Shown piece after piece: positions 9,261 through 18,164 of a stretch of 64,000 nt of DNA. Position numbers and translations under genes: made by a program. Where the stretch lies: assembly GCA_929200255.1 (NCBI GenBank), contig CAKMYZ010000002.1, positions 182,048 to 246,047 on the forward strand, given 5' to 3'. Source of the stretch: an uncultured Alphaproteobacteria bacterium. GTDB taxonomy: Bacteria > Pseudomonadota > Alphaproteobacteria > Rhodobacterales > Rhodobacteraceae. The stretch's first letter is position 1; the number at the start of each line of letters is the position of its first letter. The notes below the pieces were generated by a model. That model ran no database searches. It was not told where the DNA came from and saw only the letters and a program-made list of their open reading frames with translations.

Positions 9261-10241
9261 CTACTGGCATTGATGCCAGGCAGTGATATTTTCAAAGTTG
9301 GATTCAGCGAGATCATCCACTGGCACCATGAAGAACCAAATGCCTGCGCTGCCCCAACTCCACAGCAGATCGTCATCACCATATAACTGCATCAACAACG
9401 GGTTGGATGTCGTATCGTCCTGCTCTTCGTCTTGCACATCATCGCGATATCCGCCCATAGCGTGAGGTATATCCAACTCTGTCCGTGGTCCAGTATTTGA
9501 AACTACGGTGATATCTACAGGAAACTCAGGGAACACGGAAGGAACAGGTTGCTTGTTGTCAAAATAAGCAGAGCTGTAATTCCCACTCCATACAGGCAAA
9601 ATGTCGTCTGGTGGTTGGCGTTTAGGACCAATTGATGGAACGTGCAGAACACGAACACCACCCTGCTCCTCGATGTCTTCAACGCCTGGGTCACGTGCAT
9701 CCATGAAAAAGACAAGCCATCCTTCTCGCGGTCCAAGCCCAGCCCAAAGGTCATCAGGTAAGTCAGCGCAGTTTATCTGGGCCATAAAGTGCAACGGGGC
9801 GTTTTCCGGGGTTTCATCCGACGCAATACGTCGCCTTGGCCACACGACATCTTCAGGCAAACGTGGCAAACCGCCCAACCACGATCTGGGGTTGGTGCTG
9901 TCCCGTATTGGAACCCGCTTTTGAAGTAGCACGCGGATCGGTTCAGCGATTTTTGTGCTACCAGTCCGCTTAGGAGATTGCGATTGGGTCTGACTTTCTA
10001 TCGCCTGCCTTTTTGCATGATAGCTTTTTCTAAAGATAGTGACCCAGGCAGCAGCAGCAAACAGCGCGACGCACCAGACAAAAACAAGATTCAATGGGGA
10101 TGAACTGACAAATGCGAAAACAATGCTTGCCAAAACAGCTACTACTCCCCAAGGACGCTTGAGCAAGAGGCAGATCGTGACGAGCACCGTGAGTGAGAGG
10201 GTCAGTATCAAGTCTATTGTTTCCGTCAAATTTAGCTTCAT
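9261..10241 (-). CDS. DUF1963-domain membrane protein
   Basis: 326 residues. The first 75 contain two to three hydrophobic segments (about 9-27, 32-48 and 52-72), then a basic, polar linker, and from about residue 105 a DUF1963 (YwqG-type) domain: SWLGGLPRLPEDVVWPR, PLHFMAQINCADLP, GWLVFFMDA and LLMQLYGDDDLLWSWGSAGIWFF, as in that family. DUF1963 proteins have no established biochemical role and often sit in accessory or polymorphic regions. Fusion to a membrane anchor is a notable trait. The gene is visibly AT-richer than the core genes around it, consistent with transfer. No neighbour forms an operon with it. Confidence 0.8.
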   Translation of the reverse strand: MKLNLTETIDLILTLSLTVLVTICLLLKRPWGVVAVLASIVFAFVSSSPLNLVFVWCVALFAAAAWVTIFRKSYHAKRQAIESQTQSQSPKRTGSTKIAEPIRVLLQKRVPIRDSTNPRSWLGGLPRLPEDVVWPRRRIASDETPENAPLHFMAQINCADLPDDLWAGLGPREGWLVFFMDARDPGVEDIEEQGGVRVLHVPSIGPKRQPPDDILPVWSGNYSSAYFDNKQPVPSVFPEFPVDITVVSNTGPRTELDIPHAMGGYRDDVQDEEQDDTTSNPLLMQLYGDDDLLWSWGSAGIWFFMVPVDDLAESNFENITAWHQCQ

Positions 10242-10464
10242 ATTCTTTGCGTTATCATTATCGTAATGGCAACAAGATTAAACATCAAACGGCTCTTTCG
10301 CAGGTAGGGCGCAACTTGAAAACAGCCCTTCATGATGGTTGTGGCATCGGTGACTTTGGGCTCTTTTTCCTCTTTCGCCGCGTTGGGAACGAACGGCAGC
10401 AAACCCGAACAGGGCTTAGAGTGTCATTTCGCCCCCTCCTGCAAACGACCCCTTTTACGCCGCC
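10242..10464. other. Short non-coding stretch upstream of the DUF1963 gene
   Basis: No gene seen. It separates the DUF1963 start from the transposase remnant and probably includes the DUF1963 promoter near 10242-10300. Confidence 0.3.
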
Positions 10465-10716
10465 CTACTGGCCCAATTTTGCGCCGCCCTTGACAGCCAT
10501 GCCTTCAATCGCCTGCCGCTTCCACGTACTCACCTGCGTGGGATGCAGCTGGCGCTTCGCAGCTATCTCCTGCACCGTCTTGTCACCGCGCAGCGCCTCT
10601 AGCGCCACAGCAGCTTTAACCTTGTCTGAAAAATTCCGTCGCTTCGTCATTCTCGTATCCATTCATTCGTGTTGGATACACCTTAGCACGCTGTCCAAAT
10701 TTGCCGGACCACTTCA
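10465..10716 (-). mobile_element. IS3-family remnant: truncated OrfA and one terminal repeat
   Basis: The minus-strand frame from ATG 10650 reads MTKRRNFSDKVKAAVALEAL, then RGDKTVQEIAAKRQLHPTQVS and TWKRQAIEGM, the helix-turn-helix N-terminus of IS3-type transposase OrfA. It then loses homology and stops at 10465 after only about 61 residues; no OrfB follows. Upstream of the start, at 10691-10716, the sequence TGAAGTGGTCCGGCAAATTT (minus strand) looks like the element's terminal inverted repeat. No matching second end was found. The element is dead and cannot move, but it marks the accessory segment as a site of past insertion. Confidence 0.8.
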
Positions 10717-10852
10717 CGCTTCATGTGTTCTTCAGTTATCCCAATCCAGCATTTTTTCACCTGCGTTTTTGCAGTATTATACTCTAAAATTGCCTATCGA
10801 TTAGAGAATTATGCCCACTATATTTTCACCCAAACTATGAACGGAGACCATA

Positions 10853-11881
10853 ATGCGTCTGTTTTTTAGGCTTATCGTAGCCTGCCTGCTTCAAATCCCG
10901 ACGAATGTCCTTGCAGAAGAAAACCTTAGCGAGCGCTTTGAAGTTGCGTTGGAAATTTGGCTTTCAGACAATGACAAAGACAGCTTGCCAGAATTCGCTC
11001 AGTTAGCGGGCCTAGGACATCGCGATGCGCAACTGTTCCTTGCGCGGCTCGAACATGCGGACCTTGGACCTTCTGCATATCGACGGGGGTTGAGCGCAAG
11101 GGAAAGTCGGAAATTGTTCAGGACGTTCGAAGGCACCGGTCCTTTGGGGCGAACGTGGCTTCAACAGCTCGCAAAAGAAAATGACCCTTTGGCCAACGCG
11201 TTTTTAGCATCACGTATTGCTGTCCCCGATCCGGAAAGAGTGCTTGCATTGGCTGAGTTGGGCGAGCTGGAAGCCACACACTATGCCGCCCGATTAGTTG
11301 CGCTCTATGGAGATCAGGCACAAAAACAGACCTTGGCCGAGATGGGGGCGATTGCCGAGGGGCTGATACCATTCTTTGATTTTTTGGAAGGTGAGCCAGA
11401 ACCTTTGGCGCACGGGTTTTCGGCTTTGAGGCATGTGGCCGCCGACCCGGAATTGAAGATAGACTTCGATAACCAGGAAGCGCGTGAAATGGCCAACTAT
11501 TTGGCGTTTGGCCAGCAGTTCGGAGCTGGTTCAAACGACAACCAATTTCGACCCTACGTCGATGACTGGCTGCGAACGGCTGATTATGTCCGACCTATTC
11601 AGGCCTACTGCGACCAGAACTGCCCGCTGGACTCTAGTGATTGTGCATTCATGATGTTGGGTTTGTCTGACGGATATTATGGAGCAATTCGGCTTGATAC
11701 GCCTACGGAGACAGTCTTGCCACAGTCTCGTTTTCTTGGATCCCTTCGTGCTCAAAACATGGCGATGCGCCGTGCGGCACTTGCCCGCACAGATTTATGG
11801 GAGTTCGTGGCAAGCATTGGAGAAATTGCGGAGGTTAGTGAATGCTTAGCGGCAAAGATTGAAGAGGTTAGAGCCGAGTGA
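10853..11881 (+). CDS. Secreted protein of unknown function
   Basis: 342 residues with a signal peptide at 1-21 (basic start, hydrophobic core LIVACLLQIPTNV, cleavage after VLA-EE). The mature part is rich in helices and includes short Ala/Leu repeats such as FAQLAGLGHRDAQLFLARLE near residue 45 and LANAFLASRI near 110, reminiscent of Sel1/TPR-type repeats, but no full repeat array is clear. There are cysteines around residues 250-265 (YCDQNCPLDSSDCAF) that could form disulfides in the periplasm. It is the last gene in the accessory insert; the intergenic DNA before it has an AT-rich promoter-like stretch. Function cannot be assigned. Confidence 0.65.
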   Translation: MRLFFRLIVACLLQIPTNVLAEENLSERFEVALEIWLSDNDKDSLPEFAQLAGLGHRDAQLFLARLEHADLGPSAYRRGLSARESRKLFRTFEGTGPLGRTWLQQLAKENDPLANAFLASRIAVPDPERVLALAELGELEATHYAARLVALYGDQAQKQTLAEMGAIAEGLIPFFDFLEGEPEPLAHGFSALRHVAADPELKIDFDNQEAREMANYLAFGQQFGAGSNDNQFRPYVDDWLRTADYVRPIQAYCDQNCPLDSSDCAFMMLGLSDGYYGAIRLDTPTETVLPQSRFLGSLRAQNMAMRRAALARTDLWEFVASIGEIAEVSECLAAKIEEVRAE

Positions 11882-12055
11882 GCTAATCAGTTTGCGGTCT
11901 TTGCGGCCGTTCATAGACCGCGCAGCATCATGCGATTTGGGCTCGCAGTTAGGTTTCGCCGCACGCAAAACGAACGGCTGCTTCTTGATCTGGGTCAGAA
12001 TTGAACGACGCGGTTTGCATGTTTCTTGGAGTTTTGCCACCAAAAGGGTCGATGG

Positions 12056-12208
12056 TTCGTGACGTTCCACAACGAGGCAGTCCTCGGAGGTCAGTTCGGC
12101 GACTTCAGAAACGGGTTTCTCGACCGGGTTGAAGGTGATCACAGCCTCGCGGATGGCAGGGTTCCAGATGTCAGCAATCTAAGGGGCGTCGGCGGGGCGG
12201 ATCGTCAT
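12056..12208 (-). pseudogene. GNAT N-acetyltransferase, 5' remnant (N-terminal part, premature stop)
   Basis: Read on the minus strand from ATG 12208-12206: MTIRPADAP, an in-frame TAG, then IADIWNPAIREAVITFNPVE, KPVSEVAELTSEDCLVVE. This is the N-terminus of a phosphinothricin-acetyltransferase-like GNAT protein (family pattern: TIRPA...IADIWNP.I...ITFN..EK). The ATG overlaps the stop of the upstream VOC gene as ATGA, so it was once the second gene of a coupled pair. Homology ends near 12056, about 49 residues in; after that the sequence is foreign. The C-terminal half is at 7414-7616. About 45 central residues are missing from both parts. Disruption of a core operon gene is directly visible. 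Confidence 0.8.
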
Positions 12209-12813
12209 AGGGTTCTGACACCGCTTGGTGTGTCAAATGTGGCTTTCATGGCAAACGGGCCCGCGCGAAGCGTGACCCGGTCATCCGTGACCACCATCAA
12301 GCTGCGCAGTCGCTCCGCCTCGGGGTGCATGACCTCAAACTGCATCAAGCGGCACCCGCTGGATGGCAAGCGTTCTGCGGGATGATCTGTGCCATCGGCC
12401 CATCTGATCAGCGTTGGAAACGCACCGCCGTATGGCAGGCTGCCGTCATCGGGCACTGTGATCTGCCATGACAGATCACCACGTGTCAGCGCGCGCGGTG
12501 TCCCGACATCTGCGCGGGCCGTCGCCAGTGCGGTGTCCAGATCATCGGTCTGACAAATCCAGTTGGCCAAACGCGGCGGCCCGCTGAACCGCGCCAGATC
12601 AAACCAAGTGTGCCCTGCCTCTGGCACGGCTCCGGGTTCAGCAGCGATCACTTCAAGGTAAAGACCATCTGCCAGCCCAAGCAACGTATTATGCGTGCCA
12701 TAGCGGGCATGTTGCCCGCCCGGTTGCATCCGCACCCCCAGGCGTTCCTCCACCCATGTGGTTCCTTCCGCAAGCGAGGTGCAGGCAACAGCAAGATGGT
12801 CGAGTTTCAACAT
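12205..12813 (-). CDS. VOC / glyoxalase-like domain protein
   Basis: 202 residues. It opens with LKLDHLAVACTSLAEGTTWVEERLG, the first beta-alpha-beta unit of a vicinal-oxygen-chelate fold, with the metal-binding His in DHLAV; further on HNTLLGLADGLYLEVIA supplies the typical E near residue 55. It matches the Glyoxalase-like (PF13468) type, often annotated as a methylmalonyl-CoA epimerase-like neighbour but not the true epimerase, which is shorter. It starts 13 bases after the scpA stop and its own stop overlaps the start of the disrupted GNAT gene, so it is in the scpA operon. The substrate is unknown. Confidence 0.8.
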   Translation of the reverse strand: MLKLDHLAVACTSLAEGTTWVEERLGVRMQPGGQHARYGTHNTLLGLADGLYLEVIAAEPGAVPEAGHTWFDLARFSGPPRLANWICQTDDLDTALATARADVGTPRALTRGDLSWQITVPDDGSLPYGGAFPTLIRWADGTDHPAERLPSSGCRLMQFEVMHPEAERLRSLMVVTDDRVTLRAGPFAMKATFDTPSGVRTL

Positions 12814-12825
12814 GCCCGCACTATG

Positions 12826-14952
12826 CTAGCTGCGCGCGGCCCGGATCAAGTCCAGAATATTCTCAGCGGCCTTGGGAATGTTCGTCCCGGGCCCAAAGAT
12901 CGCTTTGACCCCATTGTCATAGAGGAACTGATAGTCCTGCTGCGGGATCACACCACCGCAGATGACGATGATGTCCTCGGCGTCAGCATCTTTCAGCGCC
13001 TGTACCAGCTTGGGGGCAAGGGTTTTATGACCTGCCGCCTGGCTGCTGATCCCAATCACATGCACATCGTTGTCGATGGCATCCTGTGCCGCCTCGGCTG
13101 GGGTTTGGAACAGCGGCCCCACATCCACGTCAAAGCCAATATCGGCAAAGGCAGTCGCGATCACCTTTGCGCCGCGGTCATGCCCGTCCTGCCCCATCTT
13201 CACAACCAACATGCGTGGACGCCGCCCTTCTTGCTCGGCGAAGGCCGCAACGCTGGATTGGATCGCAGCGAAACCTTCATCGTCTTCATAGGCGGCACCA
13301 TAGACGCCTGCCAAAGTCTTTACCTCGGCGCGGTGCCGTCCGAATGCCTTCTCCATTGCCATGCTAATCTCTCCGACTGTGGCGCGGGTGCGGGAGGCTT
13401 CGACTGCCGCTTCCAGCAAGTTGCCGCCTTCATGCGCGCGGCGGGTAAGTTCTGTAAGTGCGGCGTCGCATGCCGCGTCATCGCGCGCCTCTTTCGTGGC
13501 CACGATCCGTGCGATCTGCGACAGGCGCACCGCATCATTGTCGATATCCAGAATATCGATCGGATCTTCGTTGTCCTTGCGGTACTTGTTCACGCCGACA
13601 ACAACTTCTGTTCCGCGATCAATGCCAGCCTGCCGCTTTGCTGCCGTCTCTTCGATCCGCAGCTTGGGCATACCGGATGCGACAGCCTTGGTCATGCCGC
13701 CCATTTCCTCGACCTCTTCGATCAATGCCCAAGCGGCCTCGGCCAATTCATGCGTCAGGTTTTCGACGTAGTATGACCCAGCCAGCGGATCAACCACATT
13801 GGTCACGCCAGTTTCTTCCTGCAGGATCAACTGGGTGTTTCGTGCAATCCGCGCACTAAACTCGGTTGGCAGGGCAATCGCCTCATCCAGCGCATTGGTG
13901 TGCAGCGATTGCGTGCCGCCCAGCACCGCGCTCATCGCTTCATAGGCCGTGCGGATCACGTTGTTATAGGGGTCTTGTTCCTGCAACGACACACCAGAGG
14001 TCTGGCAATGCGTGCGCAGCATCGATGACTTGGGATTCTTGGGGGCGAACTCGGCCATAATCCGCGACCACAGCAAACGGGCGGCACGCAGCTTTGCCGC
14101 CTCCATGAAAAAATTCATGCCAATGGCAAAAAAGAACGACAGCCGCCCAGCAAACTGATCCACATCCATACCGCGCGCAATTGCGGTACGGACGTACTCG
14201 CGGCCATCGGCCAGCGTGTAGGCAAGTTCCTGGACAAGGTTCGCGCCCGCTTCCTGCATGTGGTAGCCAGAGATCGAGATCGAGTTGAACTTGGGCATCT
14301 CATTCGTTGTATATTCAATGATATCCGCGATGATCCGCATCGACGGTTCTGGCGGATAAACATAGGTATTCCGCACCATGAATTCCTTCAGAATGTCATT
14401 CTGAATAGTGCCCGACAGCACATCCCGCGCATGCCCCTGCTCTTCCCCGGCGACAATGAAATTGGCCAGGATCGGAATAACCGCCCCGTTCATGGTCATA
14501 GACACGCTGACCTTATCCAGCGGAATGCCATCAAAGAGGATTTTCATATCCTCGACGCTGTCAATCGCGACACCGGCCTTGCCGACGTCGCCCTCAACAC
14601 GGGGGTGATCGCTGTCATAGCCACGGTGGGTCGCCAGATCGAAGGCAACAGAGACGCCCTGCTGACCAGCCGCCAGCGCCTTGCGGTAAAATGCGTTCGA
14701 CTCTTCGGCCGTTGAAAACCCCGCATATTGCCGGATCGTCCAGGGGCGGCCTGCATACATCGTGGCCTTCACACCGCGTGTAAATGGGGCCTCGCCCGGA
14801 ATACCGCCCATATGTGGCAGCCCGTCGATGTCATCTGCTGTATAGAGCGGCTGCACGGGGATACCTTCCAGCGTATCCCATGTGAGCGCCTCCAGAGGCT
14901 TGCCGCGCAGTTCTTTGCGGGCAATCTCTTCCCATGTTTTCTTATCGGACAT
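12826..14952 (-). CDS. scpA: Methylmalonyl-CoA mutase, adenosylcobalamin-dependent
   Basis: Interconverts (R)-methylmalonyl-CoA and succinyl-CoA in the cytoplasm; last step of propionyl-CoA assimilation. The 708-residue protein has the full catalytic TIM-barrel domain (substrate-binding [19 protein letters not shown] near 80; [12 protein letters not shown] near 225) and a C-terminal cobalamin domain with DGHDRGAK (the base-off B12-binding D-x-H-x-x-G) near residue 590. A single-chain length shows the homodimeric type. The ATG at 14952 is preceded by GGAG with a six-base gap, favouring it over upstream in-frame starts. The VOC gene follows at 13 bases. It lies in a cluster with pccA and pccB. 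Confidence 0.97.
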   Translation of the reverse strand: MSDKKTWEEIARKELRGKPLEALTWDTLEGIPVQPLYTADDIDGLPHMGGIPGEAPFTRGVKATMYAGRPWTIRQYAGFSTAEESNAFYRKALAAGQQGVSVAFDLATHRGYDSDHPRVEGDVGKAGVAIDSVEDMKILFDGIPLDKVSVSMTMNGAVIPILANFIVAGEEQGHARDVLSGTIQNDILKEFMVRNTYVYPPEPSMRIIADIIEYTTNEMPKFNSISISGYHMQEAGANLVQELAYTLADGREYVRTAIARGMDVDQFAGRLSFFFAIGMNFFMEAAKLRAARLLWSRIMAEFAPKNPKSSMLRTHCQTSGVSLQEQDPYNNVIRTAYEAMSAVLGGTQSLHTNALDEAIALPTEFSARIARNTQLILQEETGVTNVVDPLAGSYYVENLTHELAEAAWALIEEVEEMGGMTKAVASGMPKLRIEETAAKRQAGIDRGTEVVVGVNKYRKDNEDPIDILDIDNDAVRLSQIARIVATKEARDDAACDAALTELTRRAHEGGNLLEAAVEASRTRATVGEISMAMEKAFGRHRAEVKTLAGVYGAAYEDDEGFAAIQSSVAAFAEQEGRRPRMLVVKMGQDGHDRGAKVIATAFADIGFDVDVGPLFQTPAEAAQDAIDNDVHVIGISSQAAGHKTLAPKLVQALKDADAEDIIVICGGVIPQQDYQFLYDNGVKAIFGPGTNIPKAAENILDLIRAARS

Positions 14953-15047
14953 TGACATCTCCAGCAGTAATTTGGCGTCGGAACACGGATTTGTTTGCAG
15001 CAAACCGCAGTTGCCCCTTAGCTTTTGGCGCAAGCGCCTCTATATCT

Positions 15048-15515
15048 ATGATCATGAAGTTATTGATGAACATCGCGCTTGCCGCATTGGTCGCTTGGCC
15101 CGCTGCTGCGCAGGAACGAACCGTCATTGAACGCTGGGAAGAAGACCGCACGCAGGTTTTTGACGGCGCCGAGATTACATTGGATGAGCTTAACTGGGTA
15201 GCGCGTCCGTTGGTGATCTTTGCTGATACACCCAATGATCCGCGCTTCCGGCAGCAGATGGATTTATTGCTGGCTGAGGTCGAGCTGCTAGCCGAACGCG
15301 ATGTCATTCTGATCACTGATACGGACCGTGCCGCCATGACCGACCTGCGCACAGCGTTGCGCCCACGCGGATATATGATGACGTTGATCGGCAAGGACGG
15401 GCGCGTGGCCCTGCGCAAGCCCGCACCGTGGAGTGTGCGCGAGTTGTCACGCTCCATCGACAAGATGCCGCTGCGACAGCAGGAAATCAGCGACCGCAGG
15501 TTGCTTGGGCAATAG
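15048..15515 (+). CDS. DUF4174-domain exported protein
   Basis: 155 residues, with a signal peptide (MIMKLLMNIALAALVAWPAAAQ, cleavage after about residue 22). The rest matches the DUF4174 pattern: WVARPLVIFADTPNDPRF near residue 55, then DVILITDTD, and GYMMTLIGKDGRVALRKP with a C-terminal REL...ID.MPLRQQE tail, resembling a thioredoxin-like fold without the redox cysteines. Function is unknown. It is transcribed opposite to scpA and converges on pccA, leaving four bases between the stops. The start could equally be the ATG at 15054. Its place between scpA and pccA suggests a linked but unproven role. Confidence 0.8.
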   Translation: MIMKLLMNIALAALVAWPAAAQERTVIERWEEDRTQVFDGAEITLDELNWVARPLVIFADTPNDPRFRQQMDLLLAEVELLAERDVILITDTDRAAMTDLRTALRPRGYMMTLIGKDGRVALRKPAPWSVRELSRSIDKMPLRQQEISDRRLLGQ

Positions 15516-15519
15516 CCAA

Positions 15520-17517
15520 TCATTCGAATTCGATGATCACGTCATCAACCGCGAGGCTGTCACCAGCCACCGCCTTGATCGCTTTGACCGTGCCCTTCTT
15601 CTCGGCGCGCAGAATGTTTTCCATCTTCATCGCCTCAACGGTGCAAAGCGCCTGCCCTTCCTGCACCTCATCGCCTTCGGCCACGTCAATCTTTACGATC
15701 AGACCCGGCATCGGGCAGAGCAGGTATTTGGATGTATCAGGCGGCAGTTTCTCTGGCATGAGTGCGGCCAATTCTGCCTGACGTGGGGTGCGCACATGCA
15801 CCTTCAGGTCAGCGCCGCGGTAGCGTACGCGGAACCCGCCTGAAATCTTCCCTATCTTGAGCACCAAAGGCGCGCCGTCCACCATCAGGCGCGCCAGTGG
15901 ATCGCCCGGCGTCCAATCACTTTCCACGCGCAAGGAGTTGCCCGCTATGGCGACATTTGCGCCCTCTTTGTCGGCAGTAATCTTGACGTCATGCGCATGA
16001 CCTTGCAGGGTCACGACCCAATCCTCGCCCACATGGCGTTCATGGTTGTCCATGCGGCCCGAAATGCGGGTGCGCCGGATTTCAGCGACACGGTGCATTG
16101 CAGCGGCTGCGGCTGCAATACGTTGGCAAACCGCCTCATCCAGCGTCACACCTTCAAAGCCTTCGGGGTATTCTTCTTCGATAAAGGCCGTGGTCATGTT
16201 CCCGCTGGTGAACTTTTCATGGTCATAGACAGCGGCAAGGAACGGCAGGTTATGCCCGATGCCTTCGAGTTCAAACCCATCCAGCGCCAGACGCATTTCT
16301 TCAATAGCGGTCGCACGGTCCGGGGCCCATGTGCAAAGCTTTGCGATCATGGGATCGTAGTACATGCTGATCTCGCCGCCCTCAAAAACGCCGGTGTCGT
16401 TGCGCACTGCACGGGCTGGTGTCGCCTCTTCGGTCGGGGGGCGATAGCGGGTCAGACGGCCAATGGAGGGCAGGAAATTGCGATAGGGGTCTTCGGCATA
16501 AAGGCGGCTTTCCATTGCCCAGCCGTTGATCTTCAGATCACCTTGGGCGAACGGCAGCTTTTCCCCCGCAGCAATGCGGATCATCTGTTCTACCAGATCA
16601 ACGCCCGTGATCAGTTCGGTGACGGGGTGTTCCACCTGCAATCGGGTGTTCATTTCCAGAAAGTAGAAGTTGCGATCACCGTCAACGATGAACTCCACCG
16701 TCCCGGCGCTGGTGTAACCCACAGCCTGCGCCAATGCGACGGATTGCTCTCCCATCGCCTTGCGTGTCGCCTCATCCAGAAACGGGCTTGGCGCTTCTTC
16801 AATGACCTTCTGATTGCGGCGCTGGATCGAACATTCACGTTCGTGCAGATAAACCGCATTGCCATGGCCATCGCACAGCACCTGAATTTCGATGTGACGC
16901 GGTTGGGTCACGAATTTTTCGATAAAAATGCGGTCGTCGCCAAAGCTGTTTGCCGCTTCGTTCTTGGACGACTGAAACCCCTCGCGGGCTTCATCATCAT
17001 TCCACGCAATGCGCATGCCCTTGCCGCCGCCACCGGCAGAGGCTTTGATCATCACCGGGTAGCCAACCTGATTGGAAATCCTGACCGCCTCTTCGGCGTC
17101 TTCGATTAGCCCCATATAGCCCGGAACAGTGGACACCTCAGCCTCTTGGGCGATCTTTTTTGAGGTGATTTTGTCGCCCATTGCTTCAATGGCACCTTTG
17201 GGTGGGCCGATGAAGGCGACGCCGGCCGCTTCAAGTGCGTCGGCAAATTTAGGGTTCTCGGACAGGAAACCATAGCCCGGGTGCACGGCCTCAGCGCCCG
17301 TCTGCTTGATCGCATCCATCACCTTATCGATCACAATGTAGGATTGGTTGGCGGGCGGCGGGCCAATATGTACCGCCTCATCAGCCATCTTTACATGCAG
17401 CGCATTACGGTCCGCGTCGGAATAAATCGCAACTGTCTGAATACCCATCTTGCGGGCGGTCTTGATAACGCGGCAGGCGATTTCACCACGGTTAGCGATA
17501 AGGATTTTCTTGAACAT
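15520..17517 (-). CDS. pccA: Propionyl-CoA carboxylase, biotin-carboxylase alpha subunit
   Basis: Carries ATP-dependent carboxylation of biotin and, with PccB, makes methylmalonyl-CoA from propionyl-CoA. 665 residues in family order: biotin carboxylase N-domain (FKKILIANRGEIACRVI), ATP-grasp with glycine-rich KASAGGGGKGMRI near 160 and EMNTRLQVEHPVTE near 285, a carboxylase C-domain, a linker BT-type domain, and a C-terminal biotinyl domain with the A-M-K-M motif (biotin Lys) near residue 630. Length fits PccA. The upstream gene is a small lipoprotein followed by a strong terminator, so pccA probably has its own promoter between about 17518 and 17540, or receives readthrough. Confidence 0.97.
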   Translation of the reverse strand: MFKKILIANRGEIACRVIKTARKMGIQTVAIYSDADRNALHVKMADEAVHIGPPPANQSYIVIDKVMDAIKQTGAEAVHPGYGFLSENPKFADALEAAGVAFIGPPKGAIEAMGDKITSKKIAQEAEVSTVPGYMGLIEDAEEAVRISNQVGYPVMIKASAGGGGKGMRIAWNDDEAREGFQSSKNEAANSFGDDRIFIEKFVTQPRHIEIQVLCDGHGNAVYLHERECSIQRRNQKVIEEAPSPFLDEATRKAMGEQSVALAQAVGYTSAGTVEFIVDGDRNFYFLEMNTRLQVEHPVTELITGVDLVEQMIRIAAGEKLPFAQGDLKINGWAMESRLYAEDPYRNFLPSIGRLTRYRPPTEEATPARAVRNDTGVFEGGEISMYYDPMIAKLCTWAPDRATAIEEMRLALDGFELEGIGHNLPFLAAVYDHEKFTSGNMTTAFIEEEYPEGFEGVTLDEAVCQRIAAAAAAMHRVAEIRRTRISGRMDNHERHVGEDWVVTLQGHAHDVKITADKEGANVAIAGNSLRVESDWTPGDPLARLMVDGAPLVLKIGKISGGFRVRYRGADLKVHVRTPRQAELAALMPEKLPPDTSKYLLCPMPGLIVKIDVAEGDEVQEGQALCTVEAMKMENILRAEKKGTVKAIKAVAGDSLAVDDVIIEFE

Positions 17518-17538
17518 GATCTTTTGCCCCTAGAATGC

Positions 17539-17577
17539 GAAAACCGCCACCGGGGATTGACCCCGATGGCGGTTTCC
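17539..17577 (-). terminator. Intrinsic terminator after the small lipoprotein gene
   Basis: A long GC-rich hairpin (AAACCGCCA-CCGGGG, loop ATTGA, CCCCGA-TGGCGGTTT), followed on the minus strand by a short T run. It lies 38 bases past the lipoprotein stop and just upstream of pccA, so it should end lipoprotein transcription. Confidence 0.8.
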
Positions 17578-17614
17578 AAAATTGATACGCCCGTGGTGGG
17601 CGGGTGTCTTTGCC

Positions 17615-17821
17615 TTAACGGCAGCCGTTGATGCCCGCGTCGTCACAAAGCACGCCAGCAGCCGCACCAGCGAGCATTGTGCCTGTGCGGTCAGTGCCAA
17701 GAATCTCTGCGGCAACAAGGCCAGCACCGGCGCCTGCGACGCCACGCTCTGCGTCGCCCTCAAGGCAACCTGCCAAACCAAATACTGCCACTGTCGCAAG
17801 GATGATCGATGTCTTTTGCAT
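17615..17821 (-). CDS. Small glycine-rich lipoprotein
   Basis: 68 residues. A lipoprotein signal is clear: basic start, hydrophobic stretch and lipobox LAGC, with Cys-19 to be lipidated. The mature part is an Ala/Gly-rich segment (GVAGAGAGLVAAEILG and TMLAGAAAGVL) typical of a glycine-zipper that packs in a membrane, and ends with two cysteines (CDDAGINGC). Probably held in the inner or outer membrane on the periplasmic side. It sits alone between pccA and the genes upstream of it, closed by the terminator at 17539-17577. Small lipoproteins of this sort are common in pcc loci of the group, to my knowledge, but no function is known. Confidence 0.8.
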   Translation of the reverse strand: MQKTSIILATVAVFGLAGCLEGDAERGVAGAGAGLVAAEILGTDRTGTMLAGAAAGVLCDDAGINGCR

Positions 17822-18164
17822 AATCTCACGCCTATCGTTGTTGTCTCTGTCGCGTCAGGAGTGACGCAATCCGTGCGCTGATCAATAGCGAGATCGCAAT
17901 GATATCCAATATCACCCCCCCAATTCCCCGCCCATAAGCAAAAAACCGTCATCGGCCTGCTTGGTGAGTAAGCAGGCCGACTGGGGGAAGGGTAACGGTG
18001 TAGAGAATTAGAAGCGATGGACTTGTTGATGACCATCTCTTCTACATTCAGAGTGACGCATTCGGTTGCCAACGCAAAGCTACCAAATGCACGCCGCAGG
18101 CTATCGGCGGAATCCCGCCTAGATTGCGTGAACGTCAATGAACTCACCCGAGACCCAAACATGC
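17822..18164. other. Intergenic region upstream of the lipoprotein gene
   Basis: No gene is seen in this 343-base stretch. It holds the lipoprotein promoter and, at 17952-17980, an 11-bp inverted repeat listed separately. Confidence 0.4.
17952..17980 (-). terminator. Inverted repeat, possible terminator
   Basis: Perfect 11-bp stem TCGGCCTGCTT / AAGCAGGCCGA with a seven-base loop. On the minus strand it is followed a few bases later by a run of six T. It is 185 bases beyond the stop of the 120-residue gene at 18165, and would end that transcript. The gap between stem and T run weakens the call. Confidence 0.5.

Noticed and set aside
9048..9386. Plus-strand frame of 112 residues antisense to the end of the DUF1963 gene
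   Set aside because: Somewhat protein-like in composition, but no ribosome binding site, no known domain and 126 bases overlap a better-supported gene.
12610..13776. 388-residue plus-strand frame
   Set aside because: Antisense to scpA and the VOC gene; a shadow caused by high GC codon bias.
15991..17109. 372-residue plus-strand frame
   Set aside because: Antisense to pccA, which has all family motifs; a shadow.
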